From contig JAAONU010000002.1 of assembly GCA_012932295.1 (NCBI GenBank), forward strand, positions 37,569,521 through 37,633,520: 64,000 nt of DNA, written 5' to 3'. Numbering within the stretch: position 1 is the first letter of the stretch; every line of letters starts with the position of its first letter. Under the pieces are notes generated by a model. It worked only from the letters and a program-made list of their open reading frames with translations, had not been told where the DNA came from and ran no database searches. Shown piece after piece: positions 60,866 to 64,000 of this stretch. Source of the DNA: Cyclina sinensis (lineage: Eukaryota; Mollusca; Bivalvia; Venerida; Veneridae). Position numbers and translations under genes: made by a program.

Positions 60866-61865
60866 AAGTATTCATATTAATTAAAGGTATGTTTTAGGCA
60901 AGGTCTAACCTTTTCCTTTCGCAAAATACTATTTAAAAAAAATACTTTCTGTATGTTAAATACATAAATCTTTCTGTATGTAAAAAAACTGAAATTAATG
61001 CTCATAAAAATCAAAAGGCTTTAGAAAAAATTTCAAAAAATTTTCTGAGCAGAGATAAAGCTATATAGTAACCTGGCAGCAAATAATGTCTAGCATGATT
61101 TCAACGCATGTTTTCTCATGAATACACAATGTTTTATAACAACTCCACTTGAAGAAAAAACATTAGTATGATTTAACTATAAAAACACTGCGCTTCATAT
61201 TATGGCTAAATACACATAGTTAAAAGCGCGACTTTACTTTATTTAACTATCCGTTTAATTGAGCATCAACAGTCTTTTTTTCACAGAGTATTTTCTTTTT
61301 GGCTATCATGATTGTACTCAGAAAACTAAACAAAAAAAGTTCATACGTTCTTTGGAAGGAATATTCCTTTTTTAAAAAAAAAAAAAAATACATGCAGGCA
61401 TTTTATGTTTTCAACTTTTTTAACTGTAAATTAATTTCTTTTATAGTATTTATAAAAATTGTAATAGTGTATTAAAATTGTTATATCTTAATACAATGTA
61501 TAACAGTTATAGCCTTGGAGAATACTACAAAAACAACTACAAAAACATTCCATTACATTTGCTAAACGATTATTTTAATTAATACATTTTAACTTCTTTA
61601 ATACATCTCTATTAATACAGTACAACGCAGTCACATCAACAGTTGATATGCACAAGTAATTCAGGAGTACGAAAAAAGAGCGATTGACATAATAATGGTA
61701 AAAAGATGACCTCTCTTTTTAAATATATCAGCTTGTTAAACATGTTCATGTATATAACTACTGAAAATAAGAAATACAAAAAAACATGACATTTTGTTCA
61801 CTGTACAAAAAAAATGACAAACAGGTAAGTATTGTACACGTCAAAAGTACAGTAGCAGTTTGTTA
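60866..61865. other. AT-rich spacer, no gene seen
   Basis: Long A/T runs, no coding signal. It contains the 60895-60915 end of an inverted pair with 63121-63141. Confidence 0.4.
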
Positions 61866-61869
61866 CACC

Positions 61870-62938
61870 TCTAGGCGGTGGCAAGATTTATGTCATTGTC
61901 ATCAGTTTCAGGCCATGGTAAGTCGAGCCAGTCTTGATATTCATTGAATGTGACTTTTTTTCACTTTTCCATCTTTCCCTTTGTAGTATATTATACCATT
62001 TAAAGTCCATGCTGTTTCTACTTCATCAGGTTGTTTCTTTCTAACACTGGCAAGTACTTGCTGGTTAAGGTTTGTAAGATCCTCATTTACAAAAATTCCG
62101 GAGCCCTTCAATTGTTTTTTCTTGCTAAGAATAGCTTCCTTGCTGTTTCTAGAGAAGAACTTTACTATGACTTGTCTTGGTTTCCCTCTTTTTGATATTC
62201 CTACTCTATGCGCAATTTCAATTTCATTTATAGAGAGCTTAAGACCTGGCATTCTTTTACAACTTTGCTTTCTGTTTGATATCTGGTTTCATTTGCATTT
62301 TCGGGTAGCTGATCGATTCTGATGTTATTTATTCTACTATATTGTTCTTACTTGTTTAGCTTATCACAAAATTGATTTTCATATTTACTTATCATTTCTT
62401 TTAAATTGTAATTTTCTTCCTTCTGATAATTAAGTTCATCTTCCTAACGTTTGACTTCTGTTCTTAAATTGCCGTTTTCGCTCTCTTTTTCATAAAGCTT
62501 ACCCTCTAGAATATCAATTCTGTGTGAAACTGATTTTAGAAATTCCTCCTTCATTTGAGCGAATACTTCTTTGACAATTGATCTCAAACTTCCATCTTCT
62601 TTTGAAACCATATTTGACATTTTTTGTTCAACTCTGTTATCTGTCTGGAAATCTGTCCAATTTCATTGTGTAAATCATGAGTTGTATTTTTTGTGTTTTT
62701 TCATCATCTTTTTGTATATTTGCCATGTTTTCACTTTCTTCGCTTTTCTTCTTTTTCTTTTTTTTTTCTTCTTTCTTTTTGTATCCTCGGGACTAACAAT
62801 GTTTGTACTACTGTCAAGTATACTGCTGGCACTACTTAATGGTGCACGTTTTCGTTTCTTGTCTGTGTCTATTTCGAGATTTAAGCTTTCTTCACTAGCT
62901 GGATCTTCGTTTCTTAGCTTTTTTGACATTTGTACCAA
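61870..62938 (-). mobile_element. LINE ORF1 (coiled coil plus RRM-like), decayed
   Basis: On the minus strand, 62938 opens with a Lys/Glu-rich, basic N-terminus (KKLRNEDPASEE, KRKRAPLSSASS, KKKKKRKRRKAKK). A coiled-coil-like stretch with stops follows near 62600-62400, then EQYSRINNIRIDQLPEN near 62345, then 62252-61941 with EIAHRVGISKRGKPRQVIVK, LKGSGIFVNEDL and WTLNGIIYYKGKDG. This order matches L1-type ORF1 proteins (coiled coil, RNA-binding domain, C-terminal domain). Several stops and a slip in an A-run near 61960 break it. It is probably the 5' part of an element in the same orientation as the 59100-60000 fragment, but this is not proven. Confidence 0.78.
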
Positions 62939-63141
62939 TTAATGTTACTATGTTTTCTTGCAGTATACTTTGAATAAACCAGAGTAACGGTATTTCTGCT
63001 GGTACCCTCGTTCAATGTTTATTTAATACTGACAGTTAACAGTACAAATACATAAGCAGAGTGACTTATCTCCACAATAACTGAAAAACGACTTACATTG
63101 GTTTTCCTCCAATCCAATTTAGAAAAGGTTAGACCTTACCA

Positions 63142-64000
63142 CTATGGTTTTTATTTATCCATTCAAAGCGTTTTCCTTTTAAAATAGACACATTTTCTAC
63201 AACTCCGGTGTTTTTCTTTTCATATACAATTGCTTATTTCCATGTAAAAAATCCTATTTTGTCCAATAAAAAGCACAAAAATAAAACATTTTCCAGAGCT
63301 CAAAAACACACAGGACTTCACCAGCTGGTTCCCGGTCTAGTAGTTTCAATCATTACGTAGCAACATTTATTTTGACAGTACTCAATCTCAATTAACGCCA
63401 AAATAAACTTGTTTCAAGACTCGTATTAAATTAGATATATCATTTATCAAGATTTCAAACAATTCACAATTTTTGTTAAAACATAAATCACAAAACTTAC
63501 AATTCATTAACGCTCTGCATTTTTTATTCATTTTGAATGAGAAGATTGTGTCATAAGATTTTTTCTTCTAAAATATGTATTCACTGTAATAACTAAACAC
63601 GATTCCTTGAAAACATTTTATATTTTCGTAGATCATTAGATTAACTGGAAACAGAACAAACAAACAGCAACAACATAACTCAATAGCAGGATATCGCTGT
63701 GAAAAATGTGCTAACCGGATTATGCATCATGCATTGCAATAAAATTGAAGCACATAATTTGATAAGCCTGTATTGATGAACTGAACAAAATGCCAGTGAT
63801 TTTTCACAAAGCATCCATTTTTCATACTTACTGATACATCGACGGAAACCCACGTTCGATCCATTCCGTTTCACTCTATTTATCTACCGTGGGACAATTG
63901 GTTGCTGAGAATTTCGTACTCATGAATAATTCATTACCTTCTTTCATTGGTTTCTGAAAGATTTCCATTGTGCAATCACAGCCAATGAAAGTACTCGTTA
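63142..64000. other. Right edge, no gene seen
   Basis: AT-rich sequence without recognisable exons. The minus-strand open frame at 63680-63874 shows no domain and no splice context. Confidence 0.35.

Noticed and set aside
62571..62942. Plus-strand Phe/Leu-rich 123-aa frame
   Set aside because: Antisense of the Lys-rich LINE ORF1 N-terminus (AAA/AAG read as TTT/CTT).

Overview
The window looks like nuclear DNA of a bivalve mollusc. It is AT-rich, genes are split by long introns with GT-AG borders, and non-coding space is filled with MITEs, tRNA-derived SINEs, LINE and mariner relics and satellites. Repeat ends such as GACGGACGGACA plus a small hairpin, and CTCAGGTGAGC-type ends, are familiar from bivalve genomes. 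Species cannot be fixed from sequence alone. There is no prokaryotic signal (no operons, Shine-Dalgarno sites or CRISPR).

Layout. (1) 309-4861, + strand: eight exons of a VWA7-like protein; its 5' part lies left of the window and its VWA domain breaks off before the end. (2) 9448-12925, + strand: a complete five-exon secreted protein of 315 aa with a TATA box and poly(A) signal: signal peptide, WAP-like domain, Cys-rich module, Asp-rich block, long Lys/Arg-rich tail, in the style of shell-matrix proteins. (3) 24412-15866, - strand: a complete six-exon type II membrane glycosyltransferase of family GT92, 493 aa, with two tandem-repeat arrays in its introns. (4) 37988-55740, + strand: a complete nine-exon immunoglobulin-superfamily receptor of 489 aa: signal peptide, three Ig domains, Thr/Ser stalk, one transmembrane helix and a tail with an ITIM-type site, a YVN site and a third YxxL site. 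Its introns carry a decayed mariner element, a composite inverted-repeat block and a 2-kb array of hairpin units. (5) 56-64 kb: a 0.68-kb direct duplication and fragments of at least two non-LTR retrotransposons.

The gene models come from reading splice sites by eye. For the three complete genes every junction keeps phase and the summed exon length is a multiple of three. The four genes do not look functionally linked. The most novel items are the bipolar acidic/basic WAP protein and the Ig receptor whose 22-nt microexon decides whether the tyrosine-signalling tail is made.
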